A stretch of DNA of 20,324 nucleotides from CAZKDV01 sp964551645 (GCA_964551645.1 CAZKDV010000041.1:1-20324); one strand, 5' to 3'. Positions 6,768-14,229 are shown, numbered from the stretch's first letter. Made by a program: numbers and translations. The notes: generated by a model from the letters alone, not told the origin.

Positions 6768-8276
6768 ATGAATAAACTTACAATATTATTCCTAATATTA
6801 GCAAGTAACATTGCTATTAATGCCTATTCACAAACAATTTCAGCTGACAACACATTTGGTCAAAACGGAATTGCAAAATTTGCAGATGCTTCGTCAGTTA
6901 GTTTGTTAGATTTTGATACACACGGCAACATTATTGCAGCCGGATATACTATGATTGGTGATGGAAAACATCATTTAACAATTGCAAAAACAAATGCTGA
7001 TGGAATTATTGATAAAACTTTTGGGAATAATGGACTTGTCAAAATAACTGATTACGACCAGAGCATACCATACGGTTTGAAAATTACAAACGATAATAAA
7101 ATTGTTGTAATTGGAAGATTTATTAAATTAAAATTTCAAGTAGCTGAAATTATAATTATGAAATTTAATGAAGATGGAAGTATTGATGAAAATTTTGGAG
7201 ATAATGGAAAAATTAATCTGGATTTCAATCCTAATACCAGCAATATATTATCGTTTAATTTAGAAAGTGATGATTTTATACTTGTATCAAAACAAGAAAG
7301 CGAAGCGGTAGAAATGAACGGAAGTTTGCATTACATTCATGCCGGTTATTCGATTACAAAATACAACTATGAAATACAAATTGACAAAACTTTTGGTGAA
7401 GATGGGGTTGTATTTTTGCCTAATGAGGAAACCATGAACATTGCTCCGTATTGTATGAAAATTTCAAATAACAATTCTATTATTATTGCAGGCACATGTA
7501 ACACTCAACCAAATATAGAATTAGGTCTTTGCAAACTAACTTCCAATGGCTATTTAGATACAGATTTTGCCAATAATGGAGTTTGGCATAAAAATATTAT
7601 GCAAGATTTTTATTTAGATCACGAATCATTTAGTAGTATTTTTGAAGATAATGAAGGAAATCTGATACTTTTAGGTTCAGGACTCACTAATAGTTCAGGA
7701 TGGAGTAATAGATCATTTTTAAGCAAATTTACTGCTAATGGAACTCTTGATACAAATTTTGGAGAAGATGGTTTTTACTGTTTTGATTCTGTATCAATTA
7801 ATAAATCAGTAATCCAAATTGGAAATAAATATCTAGGCATTGGACTTAACTCTTTGAAAAATTACTATCAAATTACAATTGTTGATAATGACGGTAGTCA
7901 TGCTAATGTAGCATATAACTGTAAACTTTATTATTTTCATGACATAAAACTTCAAGGAGAAAATAAACTTATTTTAGGAGGTGGTTTGTATTATGCAAAC
8001 TTTAATGATAATTTTGCATTAGAAAGACTCATTATTGATTCGGAAGCATTTATAGAACTTAATAGTAATTATTCAAAGAACATAGTAATTTTCCCAAACC
8101 CTGTTAAAAAAAATCTATATTTCAATAAGGAAGTAATGTTCGAAATTATAGATATTCAAGGGAAGACCCTATTAACATCAGCCACTCCTACTAAAACTGC
8201 TAATATTGAGAATTTAAAAGCAGGTATTTATTTTGTTCGATTTGGCAATAATATTCAAAGATTTATCAAAGAATAA
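6768..8276 (+). CDS. Secreted delta-60-repeat (beta-propeller-like) protein with T9SS type A sorting domain
   Basis: This 502-residue protein has an N-terminal signal peptide (about 1-22, hydrophobic LTILFLILASNIA, then AYSQ). At least six delta-60 type units follow, each marked by D-x-x-F-G-x-x-G (DNTFGQNG, DKTFGNNG, DENFGDNG, DKTFGEDG, DTDFANNG, DTNFGEDG), with strands like KIVVIGR and NLILLGS between them. The last 75 residues form a Por secretion (T9SS type A) sorting domain: VIFPNPVKKNLYF, IIDIQGKTLL, LKAGIYFVRF. It should be exported by Sec, moved through the outer membrane by T9SS and attached at the surface. An in-frame GTG at 6759 is an alternative start; the ATG at 6768 gives a cleaner signal peptide. 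It is a single-gene unit. The ligand is unknown. Confidence 0.9.
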   Translation: MNKLTILFLILASNIAINAYSQTISADNTFGQNGIAKFADASSVSLLDFDTHGNIIAAGYTMIGDGKHHLTIAKTNADGIIDKTFGNNGLVKITDYDQSIPYGLKITNDNKIVVIGRFIKLKFQVAEIIIMKFNEDGSIDENFGDNGKINLDFNPNTSNILSFNLESDDFILVSKQESEAVEMNGSLHYIHAGYSITKYNYEIQIDKTFGEDGVVFLPNEETMNIAPYCMKISNNNSIIIAGTCNTQPNIELGLCKLTSNGYLDTDFANNGVWHKNIMQDFYLDHESFSSIFEDNEGNLILLGSGLTNSSGWSNRSFLSKFTANGTLDTNFGEDGFYCFDSVSINKSVIQIGNKYLGIGLNSLKNYYQITIVDNDGSHANVAYNCKLYYFHDIKLQGENKLILGGGLYYANFNDNFALERLIIDSEAFIELNSNYSKNIVIFPNPVKKNLYFNKEVMFEIIDIQGKTLLTSATPTKTANIENLKAGIYFVRFGNNIQRFIKE

Positions 8277-8416
8277 TTTATCAATACAAGTTTTTATAAT
8301 AGCTAGGTTCAATTAGTAAATGCAACTTTTTTATTTATTTTTACAAATACACAAGGGATATTACTTGATATTTTAAGCACAATGAGTGTTCATAAAAGCT
8401 AAAAGCCACTGCTGTG

Positions 8417-8438
8417 TGGCCCCACTAGGAATCGAACC
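8417..8438 (-). other. tRNA 3'-end fragment, putative attachment-site core
   Basis: The minus strand contains GGTTCGATTCC (T-loop with part of its stem) followed by TAG and then TGGGGCCA, which matches a tRNA acceptor 3' strand plus discriminator base. Bases 5' of this on the minus strand (8439 upward) cannot complete a T-stem or anticodon arm, so this is a fragment. Elements that integrate into a tRNA 3' end leave exactly this duplicate at the distal end. On this orientation the intact tRNA gene is expected beyond 20324 on the minus strand, with 5' acceptor GGCCCCA. The tRNA identity cannot be told. Confidence 0.6.
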
Positions 8439-8489
8439 TTTATGTTTTTCGTGCTGATTTTCAATTCGTTATGTGTTTTCATTTTCTGA

Positions 8490-8511
8490 TGGTTCAACAA
8501 TGGTTCAACAA
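8490..8511 (+). repeat. Tandem 11-bp repeats next to the att core (candidate recombinase arm sites)
   Basis: TGGTTCAACAA occurs twice back to back, at 8490-8500 and 8501-8511, about 50 bp inside the element from the tRNA fragment. Short direct repeats at this distance resemble arm-type binding sites of tyrosine recombinases. The role is inferred from position. Confidence 0.45.
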
Positions 8512-8540
8512 TTGTCTGTTTGTTGTACAAACATATAAAA

Positions 8541-8570
8541 AAAAATCCGGATATTTAAACCCGGATTTTT
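8541..8570 (-). terminator. Rho-independent terminator of the structural/lysis operon
   Basis: AAAAATCCGG (8541-8550) and CCGGATTTTT (8561-8570) form a perfect 10-bp stem with a 10-nt loop. On the minus strand a run of nine T follows. It lies 22 bp after the stop codon of the last operon gene. Confidence 0.85.
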
Positions 8571-8592
8571 GCTATAATAAATTTCTTTTGCT

Positions 8593-9162
8593 TTAAAGCT
8601 CTAATGATTTTTCAAACAATCCTTGCCAACTTGGATATTGCTGTAAGAAGTTTTTATCTTTCCAGCCTGCTTTTTCATCTAATTTATCATTAATGGAACG
8701 ACTAAATGCTGATGAAAGTTCTACATCACCATTGCTTAAAATTCTGACCATACAAGCAGTTGGCACTTTATAGACACAACCCGGTTTGTACGAAGTGGCA
8801 ATGCCGTCAATTTTGTGCAAAACTCCAATTGTTTGATATGGCTTAAGCTTGCGAAGCGTTTGCCCATTTTCCATCAAAACCCAAATATATCCGTTGTGTT
8901 TATTTTCAGATATTGCACCACCTCGTATTGAATTTACTCCATCAACCACTGAAGAAATCATGAGTCCTATTCCAGCTCCAGTTGCAAGTTTGCTATTAGT
9001 GTAGTAATTAATTAATAATAATCCTGAACAAAAAGAGAGCATCGCTCTTGTTCGGGGATCTATTTTTCTAAAAACAGTATTGGAAACAACCAAAGCACCT
9101 GCTGCCGTTCCTGAAGCTATCAGTCCAAGTTTTTTGAAATTCATTTGCTGAGTTTTTGACAT
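8593..9162 (-). CDS. Glycine-zipper membrane protein with C-terminal soluble domain, paralogue of the 14977-15387 product
   Basis: This 189-residue protein has two small-residue-rich hydrophobic segments in the N-terminal half (about 12-27 with ASGTAAGALVV, and 34-75 including LATGAGIGLMISSVV), suited to membrane insertion. A soluble beta-rich domain follows (about 90-155; GYIWVLMENGQTLRKLKPYQTIGVL). The first half shares a motif series with the product of 14977-15387: N/DFK(K/R)-hydrophobic-G, then A-x-G, GA, D/NPxxR, G, VD/ID, N and RGxA. I infer an element membrane or virion membrane protein. The start at 9162 was chosen because the longer frame from 9219 overlaps the spanin gene and begins with an unlikely Trp-rich tail. 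It is the last gene before the operon terminator. No family name was recognised. Confidence 0.7.
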   Translation of the reverse strand: MSKTQQMNFKKLGLIASGTAAGALVVSNTVFRKIDPRTRAMLSFCSGLLLINYYTNSKLATGAGIGLMISSVVDGVNSIRGGAISENKHNGYIWVLMENGQTLRKLKPYQTIGVLHKIDGIATSYKPGCVYKVPTACMVRILSNGDVELSSAFSRSINDKLDEKAGWKDKNFLQQYPSWQGLFEKSLEL

Positions 9163-9187
9163 TAACGCAAAAAGACTTATGTTTATT

Positions 9188-9610
9188 TTACTTAGATGCC
9201 ATATTTGCCAATAGCACAAATAACAATAGTAGCAACGACACTATTATTATTATATAAACGACTGTAAGAGGTGTCATTTTTTCTTGAGTGCGATACACTA
9301 CTTTGTCAACAGGGATTTTCTTTTCAACGAAAATAGTGTCGGGTTGAAGAACCTGATGAACGATTAAAGTGTCATATTTGCGATAAATAACTGTGTGGAG
9401 TTTTTCTTTTTCAATAACAACAGTGTCTGTTGGCTTTGTTACAAATTGAGTGTCTATTTGCAAGCCGGGTATAATGATGGTTTCTTTGACTTGAATTGTG
9501 TCTGTTTGTACCAACTCCGGATGTTTAAGGATTAGTTTGTTGAGTCGCTTTTGTGGACTGCATGAAAATAAAAAAACAAACAAAAACAAAAGGACAATAG
9601 GTTTACGCAT
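9188..9610 (-). CDS. Unimolecular spanin-like lipoprotein (lysis protein)
   Basis: This 140-residue protein begins with a lipoprotein signal: MRKPIVLLFLFVFLFSC, lipid-anchored Cys17, followed by SPQKRL. The middle (25-110) is a periplasmic, beta-prone, Thr/Val-rich segment with repeated DT pairs (TDTIQV, IDTQFV, TDTVVI, YDTLIV, PDTIFV). The C-terminus is one strong transmembrane helix (about 116-135, VVYIIIIVSLLLLLFVLLA) and a short NMASK tail. An outer-membrane lipoprotein end plus an inner-membrane C-terminal helix in one chain is the topology of u-spanins, which fuse the two membranes in the last step of lysis. It overlaps the upstream TM/coiled-coil gene by 8 nt and lies two genes from the transglycosylase's downstream neighbour, consistent with a lysis cassette. 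Similar CSPxKRL-type lipoproteins are common in Bacteroidota prophages. Confidence 0.75.
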   Translation of the reverse strand: MRKPIVLLFLFVFLFSCSPQKRLNKLILKHPELVQTDTIQVKETIIIPGLQIDTQFVTKPTDTVVIEKEKLHTVIYRKYDTLIVHQVLQPDTIFVEKKIPVDKVVYRTQEKMTPLTVVYIIIIVSLLLLLFVLLANMASK

Positions 9611-9902
9611 TATCTTTTATATATTTGTTTAGTTTGTGTTCTAAATTTCTAACCTTTTGTTTCAGCTCGTCAACTTCTTTGCGGAGGTCTGCATTTTGCT
9701 CTTCTTTGATAAGCAGTTGATTGATAAGCGACTCGTTTTGCTCCATTAGTCGCTTTTGGCTCTGTATCATAGCCTCAAAGCTGCCATTTAGATTTTCAAA
9801 ATCAATCTTTTTGCGTTCTCTTTTGGTTTTGTAATTTTGCCAAAACCACATAGTGAAGCCCGATGCAAATGCTGCAATTAGTTCAGAGAGCGGAAATTTC
9901 AT
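9603..9902 (-). CDS. Small protein with N-terminal membrane segment and coiled coil (holin or spanin-like candidate)
   Basis: In this 99-residue protein, residues 6-23 (SELIAAFASGFTMWFWQN) form one membrane helix, followed by a basic stretch KTKRERKK. Residues 36-95 form a heptad-rich coiled coil (QKRLMEQNESLINQLL, KEVDELKQKVRNLEHKL). This is the shape of single-TM phage lysis accessory proteins, such as i-spanins or atypical holins, but no family motif was recognised. It starts 3 bp after the stop of the fibre gene and overlaps the spanin gene, so it belongs to the same lysis segment. Confidence 0.6.
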   Translation of the reverse strand: MKFPLSELIAAFASGFTMWFWQNYKTKRERKKIDFENLNGSFEAMIQSQKRLMEQNESLINQLLIKEEQNADLRKEVDELKQKVRNLEHKLNKYIKDNA

Positions 9903-9905
9903 AGT

Positions 9906-11090
9906 TTAGTCTTCATTTGTTGCGTCAAACAAATCATCCATCGTATTGAGCGATATTGACTTGATTATCCATTTGTCATTTTCTCTGATATTATCTATAT
10001 GATATCGCACCAATTCAAATTCTGATGTAACATTAACATCAAATGAATTTAAGTCAGGATTGGCAATGTCAAATATTGGACCATTAAAAGTAACTTTGGA
10101 GGTGCTGCCCAAATTTTGAACCATAACAATCAAATGGTTTAGAATAGGACGTCCATCAAGAACTCCGTCTTCTTCATTTTTAAATAGGATATTAATAACA
10201 ACATCTTCTGTGTCGGGCAACAATACTATATATAAACTTTCATTGCTATATATTTGTTTCTCCACAGGATCAGCTGCCGACTGAATTAATCTTATCTTTT
10301 TATATGAACTATCAAGGTTTATCCACCTATCAATTGTAGATTCATCAAAAGCAACATTAGTCCCTGTTGTTAGCCCTGATGTTGTTAGCTCTCTTTGAAC
10401 GATAATGCTTGGAGTGCCTTCATCAAGTTCAATATGGCAGTTTCTTAAAATAGATTTGTGAAAAATGTTAAAACTACCTTGAAATAAACAATAAGATGCA
10501 TCAAGATGAAAACCACTAAACATATTGCTGCCAAAAAATTTGCAGTTAGTTGCAAATAAATAAGAAAAACCCGAATATCCATTCATGGAATATATAATAG
10601 AATTATATATTGTCAGTCCTCGAATTTGGTTGGGAAATTCCAAATTAATATTATCCACCATTACAGTAGAGATATATGCTTTAAGAGGATATTCTTCTAT
10701 GTTGGTAACTTCTATACTACTTCTTAATACACCTATCCTTGTTCCGTCAATTCCGCTGACATTAATATATTCGTACAGCGTAATTTCGGGTATGGTTCCT
10801 CCGGGCAACATCACTTGCCACTGGTTGTCTTCATTCACATTACCATTTTCTTGTATCCACAAAATTGCATCATTATATGATTCGAAAATGCGCTGCTCTT
10901 CGTTGTCTTCCCGCAGGTCGTGGTTAATCCACACTGTGTTGGATAAAGGAACGACAATAGGATTAATAATGCCACCACCGCCACTATTGTTTTGCAGTTC
11001 GGACAATTCTTTGTATAGTTCACTGATGCTATCAGTAATTAACTCTCTTGGTTTCATGTTTCTTGGTTCTCTTTCTGGTTGTTTTCTCAT
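9906..11090 (-). CDS. Putative receptor-binding fibre or spike protein, beta-rich (beta-helix-like)
   Basis: This 394-residue protein has a short basic N-terminus, a helical segment (ELITDSISELYKELSELQ), a flexible NNSGGGG linker, then a long beta-rich body. Residues around 60-95 read like the start of a fibre or pectate-lyase-like fold (FESYNDAILWIQ...WQVMLPGG). The stretch from about 130 to 230 has short regularly spaced turns (LTIYNSIIYSMNG, NCKFFGSNMFSG, SYCLFQGSFNIFHKSILRNCHI), typical of right-handed parallel beta-helices. The C-terminal third is a distinct beta domain. The helix-linker-beta-helix order suits a virion attachment spike. The second Met (11057) is an alternative start. It lies 4 bp after the end of the possible frameshifted extension of the transglycosylase. 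No exact family was recognised. Confidence 0.6.
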   Translation of the reverse strand: MRKQPEREPRNMKPRELITDSISELYKELSELQNNSGGGGIINPIVVPLSNTVWINHDLREDNEEQRIFESYNDAILWIQENGNVNEDNQWQVMLPGGTIPEITLYEYINVSGIDGTRIGVLRSSIEVTNIEEYPLKAYISTVMVDNINLEFPNQIRGLTIYNSIIYSMNGYSGFSYLFATNCKFFGSNMFSGFHLDASYCLFQGSFNIFHKSILRNCHIELDEGTPSIIVQRELTTSGLTTGTNVAFDESTIDRWINLDSSYKKIRLIQSAADPVEKQIYSNESLYIVLLPDTEDVVINILFKNEEDGVLDGRPILNHLIVMVQNLGSTSKVTFNGPIFDIANPDLNSFDVNVTSEFELVRYHIDNIRENDKWIIKSISLNTMDDLFDATNED

Positions 11091-11094
11091 GGTG

Positions 11095-11160
11095 TTATCT
11101 GTTTAAGTATGCCAGCAATGCACCGGCTATTAATAATTCAAATGTCCAATTTTTTGTGGT
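11095..11160 (-). other. Possible -1 frameshift extension of the transglycosylase encoding a transmembrane segment
   Basis: After the transglycosylase stop codon the -1 frame stays open and reads LLTTKNWTFELLIAGALLAY then LNR and a stop at 11095-11097, only 4 bp before the next gene. It has no usable start codon of its own. The join falls on a run of ten A (minus strand), where the zero frame reads AAA AAA AAC and so contains the slippery heptamer A AAA AAC. A frameshift, transcriptional slippage or a sequencing error in the homopolymer would give a C-terminally membrane-anchored enzyme. Confidence 0.5.
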
Positions 11161-11735
11161 TAAAAGTTTTTTTTTTGAGCAATGTCAGCATATAAATCGT
11201 TGCCGAGCTTTTGCTGTAATATTTTTTTCATAGTTGATAAAAATTCGCCATAGGTGATTTTTCCGTCTTTGTTGGCATCAAACACTTGGTTTTGTTGGGC
11301 AATCACCGAAGCCTTTAGCTTTGCAGTTTCAAACACAAATGAATGAGGCTTGCCCAGTGCACGCGGAAAAAATGTAACTGTATATAAATCTTCAAGCGAC
11401 TGAATGCGGTTTGTGTAGGGTTTGTAATATTTATATACAAAGTCTAATTGCTGCAGGTTGTTCATAAGATACAGTTTTTGCGTGCTGGTTCCGAGTGCTT
11501 CGGCAGTGGCAGGCATAAATTGGATTAAACCGGTTGCCCTGTATGCAGCTCTTTTGTAGGCATCGGTTTCGGTGTCTGCTTTTTGCTTGTTTACAGCCTG
11601 CGGATTGAGCGTTGACTCCATATACATAACTGCCATTAGCCAGTTGGGATTGATGCCAAGCAAATTGCTGATTGACACAACTTTTTGCAAAAATGCTTCT
11701 TTGTTAGATTTAACTTTGTCTGAGAAAATGATCAT
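11160..11735 (-). CDS. Lytic transglycosylase (SLT-like) with C-terminal EF-hand
   Basis: This is a 191-residue enzyme that should cleave the glycan strands of peptidoglycan. The lysozyme-like domain spans about 12-130: the catalytic Glu is likely Glu40 in MAVMYMESTLNPQAVN, and ATGLIQFMPATAEALG (67-82) matches the GLMQ motif. A single EF-hand calcium loop follows (DANKDGKITYGE, 153-164). There is no signal peptide, so it needs a holin or acts in the virion during entry. Its ATG overlaps the previous stop by 4 nt (ATGA). It ends at a run of ten A, after which a -1 frame encodes a membrane helix. SLT domain plus EF-hand is a familiar pairing in Bacteroidota phage lysins. Confidence 0.88.
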   Translation of the reverse strand: MIIFSDKVKSNKEAFLQKVVSISNLLGINPNWLMAVMYMESTLNPQAVNKQKADTETDAYKRAAYRATGLIQFMPATAEALGTSTQKLYLMNNLQQLDFVYKYYKPYTNRIQSLEDLYTVTFFPRALGKPHSFVFETAKLKASVIAQQNQVFDANKDGKITYGEFLSTMKKILQQKLGNDLYADIAQKKNF

Positions 11736-12094
11736 ACTTGCATACTTAGATTTAATGCTTGTTTAACTTCAAAAACTTGATTGATTATTGCTAAATGTTT
11801 TTCAACTTGCGGTTGCAGTTTGAGCATGGTGCCAGCAGGAACAAGCACATCATCAACATATATTCCGGCTGCTTGTGGTGTTTGTGATGATGAACTGCCA
11901 GAGCCTCCTAATGTTGATTGTGTGGTAGATATTTGTGCTGTGTATCTATAAGGATGAAACGAAATTGCCTGACATTGTTTGCCAAACACTTTAACACTGC
12001 TGTTGCTGCTTTGCACTTTTTCGGTTTCGTAAAAAACGATGGTTCCGTGCGGTTCGGGCTTGTGATATTCTCTGATAACTGTAAATTCAATCAT
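11732..12094 (-). CDS. Uncharacterised beta-rich element protein
   Basis: This 120-residue protein was not recognised. The first 55 residues are strand-rich (MIEFTVIREYHKPEPHGTIV, VKVFGKQCQAISFHPYRYTAQI). A flexible GGSGSSSSQT linker (about 64-73) follows, then a short domain with DDVLVPAGTMLKL and a C-terminal amphipathic helix (EKHLAIINQVFEVKQALNL). There is no membrane segment. It starts 4 bp after the SH3-like membrane protein and overlaps the transglycosylase start by ATGA, so it is translated with the enzyme and may be its virion or assembly partner. Confidence 0.6.
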   Translation of the reverse strand: MIEFTVIREYHKPEPHGTIVFYETEKVQSSNSSVKVFGKQCQAISFHPYRYTAQISTTQSTLGGSGSSSSQTPQAAGIYVDDVLVPAGTMLKLQPQVEKHLAIINQVFEVKQALNLSMQV

Positions 12095-12098
12095 TTTC

Positions 12099-13016
12099 TT
12101 ATTTTTTTTGAGAGTTTATAAATTTTGTAAAAATAAAATATCCACCAAGCAACAAAGCAACTGGTTTAATAATGCCCATCGAGCCGCTAAATTTGCCTGC
12201 TGTTTTGCCTTTGGCATAAGCATCATCAATTTGTTTTTCTAAATCATCAACAATTTTTTGACGCGTTTCGGGATCGAGATCATTTAGCAGTTTTTTCAAT
12301 TCTTCGCTTTGCTTCAAATTAGCCTTGCTTCGGTCATAATCGGGTTTGTATTTATTATACAACACTACAGCAGTGGTTGCAGCCACGCTAACAGCTATTG
12401 CAACTGCAATTATGACATAAGCGATAACAGGTATAATGCCTATTGATTTGCTGCCTGCCTGCACAAATGTAACAAAATCAGTGAGTGCTTGTTGTTTTGC
12501 AGGAGTATCAGCATTTGGAACTCCGGTTTGATTGAGCAAATTTTTGTCTTCTTTGATTTTGCTTTGTCGTGTTTGTAATTGTTGCCAAATTGTAAAGAAC
12601 TGATTAACAATGCTTTGCGGAATAACAACACCTCGTTTTTTATATTCTTTTGCCAAAGCATAAGCATTGATAAGATTAATGTATGTTTTGGCATCAGCGG
12701 CAACTATTTCATTAAACAATTGCTGTGTTTTGGCTTTGTCGGTGTTTGATGATGAAAACGGATTTTTGCTCAAATAAAGCTCATCGCTTTTTGAGTATCC
12801 AACAACTTTTTTTTGAAGCTCATTTTGAGTGCTGCCAACAGTTATTTCAAGCCACGAAGATCCGCCCTGGTTTGTATATCTGCCAGTGGCAAAACCAACA
12901 ATTTGTCCCATAGACACAGTTTTAATGGCTGTTGCACCAGGTGTTTTATAAACGACAATACTGGCTCCTTTGGGAGTTACGATATATCCGGCATATTTTG
13001 ATTGTAAAAAACTCAT
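12099..13016 (-). CDS. Two-TM protein with N-terminal SH3-like domain (putative virion membrane protein)
   Basis: In this 305-residue protein, residues 10-82 resemble a bacterial SH3-like domain (ASIVVYKTPG, SMGQIVGFATGRY, SSWLEITV, VVGYSKSDELYL). Residues 95-160 are helical with many charged residues. One long Ala/Val/Ile membrane helix spans about 192-220, followed by a charged coil (228-270, LKKLLNDLDPETRQKIVDDLEKQIDD). A second hydrophobic helix lies at about 281-298, followed by a basic tail (NSQKK). It lacks a signal peptide. An SH3 domain that could hold the cell wall, plus membrane helices, next to a transglycosylase suggests a role in virion entry or in the particle membrane. No family name was recognised. 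Confidence 0.62.
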   Translation of the reverse strand: MSFLQSKYAGYIVTPKGASIVVYKTPGATAIKTVSMGQIVGFATGRYTNQGGSSWLEITVGSTQNELQKKVVGYSKSDELYLSKNPFSSSNTDKAKTQQLFNEIVAADAKTYINLINAYALAKEYKKRGVVIPQSIVNQFFTIWQQLQTRQSKIKEDKNLLNQTGVPNADTPAKQQALTDFVTFVQAGSKSIGIIPVIAYVIIAVAIAVSVAATTAVVLYNKYKPDYDRSKANLKQSEELKKLLNDLDPETRQKIVDDLEKQIDDAYAKGKTAGKFSGSMGIIKPVALLLGGYFIFTKFINSQKK

Positions 13017-13028
13017 TGCAATTTTTTT

Positions 13029-13709
13029 TTATTTCATTAATACTCCACGAGCCACATTATACATTTGCTTGTCGTGTTCGCTCATGTGTGCAATTTTTTC
13101 AATTATTTCAACGCAGCTGTTTTCATTCTTTTGCCACAATTCAAATGCAGCTTCCAAACGGTTTTGTGCATCTTCGGGACTGATAGAACCAACTGATGAA
13201 TGTGTTTCTGTATCAGCTTCAATGCCCAGAGCTTTATATATAGTTCCGATGAATGGACTAACACGGTGATATATTCGTTTTTCAACGCTGTTGAGTTCCA
13301 ACTCCAGCTCTTTGTTGCGGGCTTCAAGTTCGGCAATCTTAGCAATTTGTTGTTCAATCTGCAGCTGTGTTTTATACTCCTCAAGTTTGCGTGCAATGGT
13401 TTCTTCAACTTGCAATGCACCTATTCCGGCAACGGCTGTTTGATTTTCGGGCTGCGAAAATCCGATGTCAAATTCAACTCTTTTCCATTCTTTGGTTTGT
13501 CCGTGCTTTTCCCATGCCTCAATCATATATCTGCCTTGCCCGATGGTGTCAAACAATCGCTCAAGTGCTTCTATTGATTGCTCAAATGTCAAATCTTCAA
13601 GCATAGCACTTGTGGCAATGATGTTGTTGCCTCTAAAATCACGAACTTTCCAATATTTGGTTTGGTTAAGTCGCATCCATTCAATAACTCGTTCTCTGCC
13701 CTGTATCAT
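13029..13709 (-). CDS. Uncharacterised coiled-coil element protein
   Basis: This is a 226-residue protein. Residues 1-82 form a mixed domain (VIEWMRLNQTKYWKVRDFRG, QSIEALERLFDTIGQGRYMI, EWKRVEFDIGF) that could be a small DNA- or protein-binding fold. Residues 100-148 are a long coiled coil (ARKLEEYKTQLQIEQQIAKI, LEARNKELELEL). After it comes a hydrophobic patch (VSPFIGTIYKALGI) and a helical C-terminus. It lies between two probable structural genes, with 6 bp and 12 bp gaps, so a scaffold-like or minor virion role is possible. No family was recognised. Confidence 0.58.
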   Translation of the reverse strand: MIQGRERVIEWMRLNQTKYWKVRDFRGNNIIATSAMLEDLTFEQSIEALERLFDTIGQGRYMIEAWEKHGQTKEWKRVEFDIGFSQPENQTAVAGIGALQVEETIARKLEEYKTQLQIEQQIAKIAELEARNKELELELNSVEKRIYHRVSPFIGTIYKALGIEADTETHSSVGSISPEDAQNRLEAAFELWQKNENSCVEIIEKIAHMSEHDKQMYNVARGVLMK

Positions 13710-13715
13710 AGCTGT

Positions 13716-14159
13716 TTAGTCTTCAAAGTAAAACACTAATAAAACACTCCAACCCGGAAATTGATAATTTGGAGAAGCACTCATAATTGGCAACAAGCCG
13801 TCAAGTTCAGTAACTTCAATAAAAGATTTGTCGTTGACAATCACATCACCAAATCCCATAATATGCCCATTACGATATGGTGGATAAATCAAACGAACCG
13901 GATATTGCTTTACCTTTTCTTTGCCTGCGACATGCAAAGTCAGATAAATGTTTTTTAAAGTTTCTTTGTTCACCGGTATGCGACCGGTGCCTGTATAGTG
14001 TTCGGGCATCTCGGAACTGTCTCGGGCAATCACTTCAATGCCCGTAATTTTTCTTCCGTTGAAAGATGTTTGGGCTGGCAAAAAATACTTGCGTCTGCTT
14101 TGGTCAACCGGAATTTCAACTATCTCTACATTTTTCATTTTATATGCTTCAGTATTCAT
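13716..14159 (-). CDS. Putative minor capsid protein, jelly-roll-sized beta-rich protein
   Basis: This is a 147-residue, almost all-beta protein. Predicted strands include VEIVEIPVD, KYFLPAQTSF, KITGIEVIA, NIYLTLHVAG, KQYPVRLIYP, FGDVIVNDKSFIEVTEL and SVLLVFYFED. Eight or so strands in 150 residues with no helices is the size of a single jelly roll. The segment 'K-Y-F-L-P-A-Q-x-x-F-N-G-R-K-I-x-G-I-E-V-I' is, from memory, a recurring pattern in small-phage structural proteins of Bacteroidota; I cannot name the family. It follows the capsid candidate after an internal terminator, which would lower its expression, as expected for a vertex or spike-base protein. Met8 (14138) is an alternative start. 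Confidence 0.5.
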   Translation of the reverse strand: MNTEAYKMKNVEIVEIPVDQSRRKYFLPAQTSFNGRKITGIEVIARDSSEMPEHYTGTGRIPVNKETLKNIYLTLHVAGKEKVKQYPVRLIYPPYRNGHIMGFGDVIVNDKSFIEVTELDGLLPIMSASPNYQFPGWSVLLVFYFED

Positions 14160-14178
14160 GGCTTTGTGTTGTTAAAAA

Positions 14179-14205
14179 AAAAGGCACTCAGCAAGAATGC
14201 CTTTT
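14179..14205 (-). terminator. Internal terminator after the capsid candidate gene
   Basis: AAAAGGCA (14179-14186) pairs with TGCCTTTT (14198-14205) around an 11-nt loop. On the minus strand nine T follow (including the last stem bases). It lies just after the gene at 14230-14940 and before the next start at 14159, and would let the upstream gene be expressed more than the rest. Confidence 0.75.
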
Positions 14206-14229
14206 CTTGAATAATTAAAAAAAAATAGT

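Larger units (their letters stand above)
8277..8592. other. Chromosome-element junction region
   Basis: This 316-bp stretch has no supported gene. The first 140 bp look like chromosomal spacer with no clear terminator for the T9SS gene. The rest holds the tRNA 3'-end fragment, the tandem 11-bp repeats, a small hairpin at 8517-8533 (TGTTTG-TTGTA-CAAACA) and the terminator of the element's structural operon. Confidence 0.6.

Noticed and set aside
8399..8482. A 27-codon minus-strand frame (MKTHNELKISTKNIKVRFLV...) across the att region that resembles the first residues of a Bacteroidota tyrosine recombinase.
   Set aside because: It stops after 27 codons in chromosomal DNA and overlaps the tRNA-like core. 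It may be the severed start of an integrase if the att lies inside such a gene, but the evidence is too thin to annotate as a CDS.
10585..11106. Long plus-strand frame (173 codons) opposite the fibre gene.
   Set aside because: It is antisense to a better minus-strand gene, breaks the strand pattern of the operon and has a Ser/Leu/Ile-rich composition typical of a shadow frame.
11091..11159. Separate small gene for the membrane segment between the transglycosylase and the fibre gene.
   Set aside because: The frame has a stop codon just upstream and no ATG, GTG or TTG before the hydrophobic stretch, so it is better explained as a frameshifted extension.
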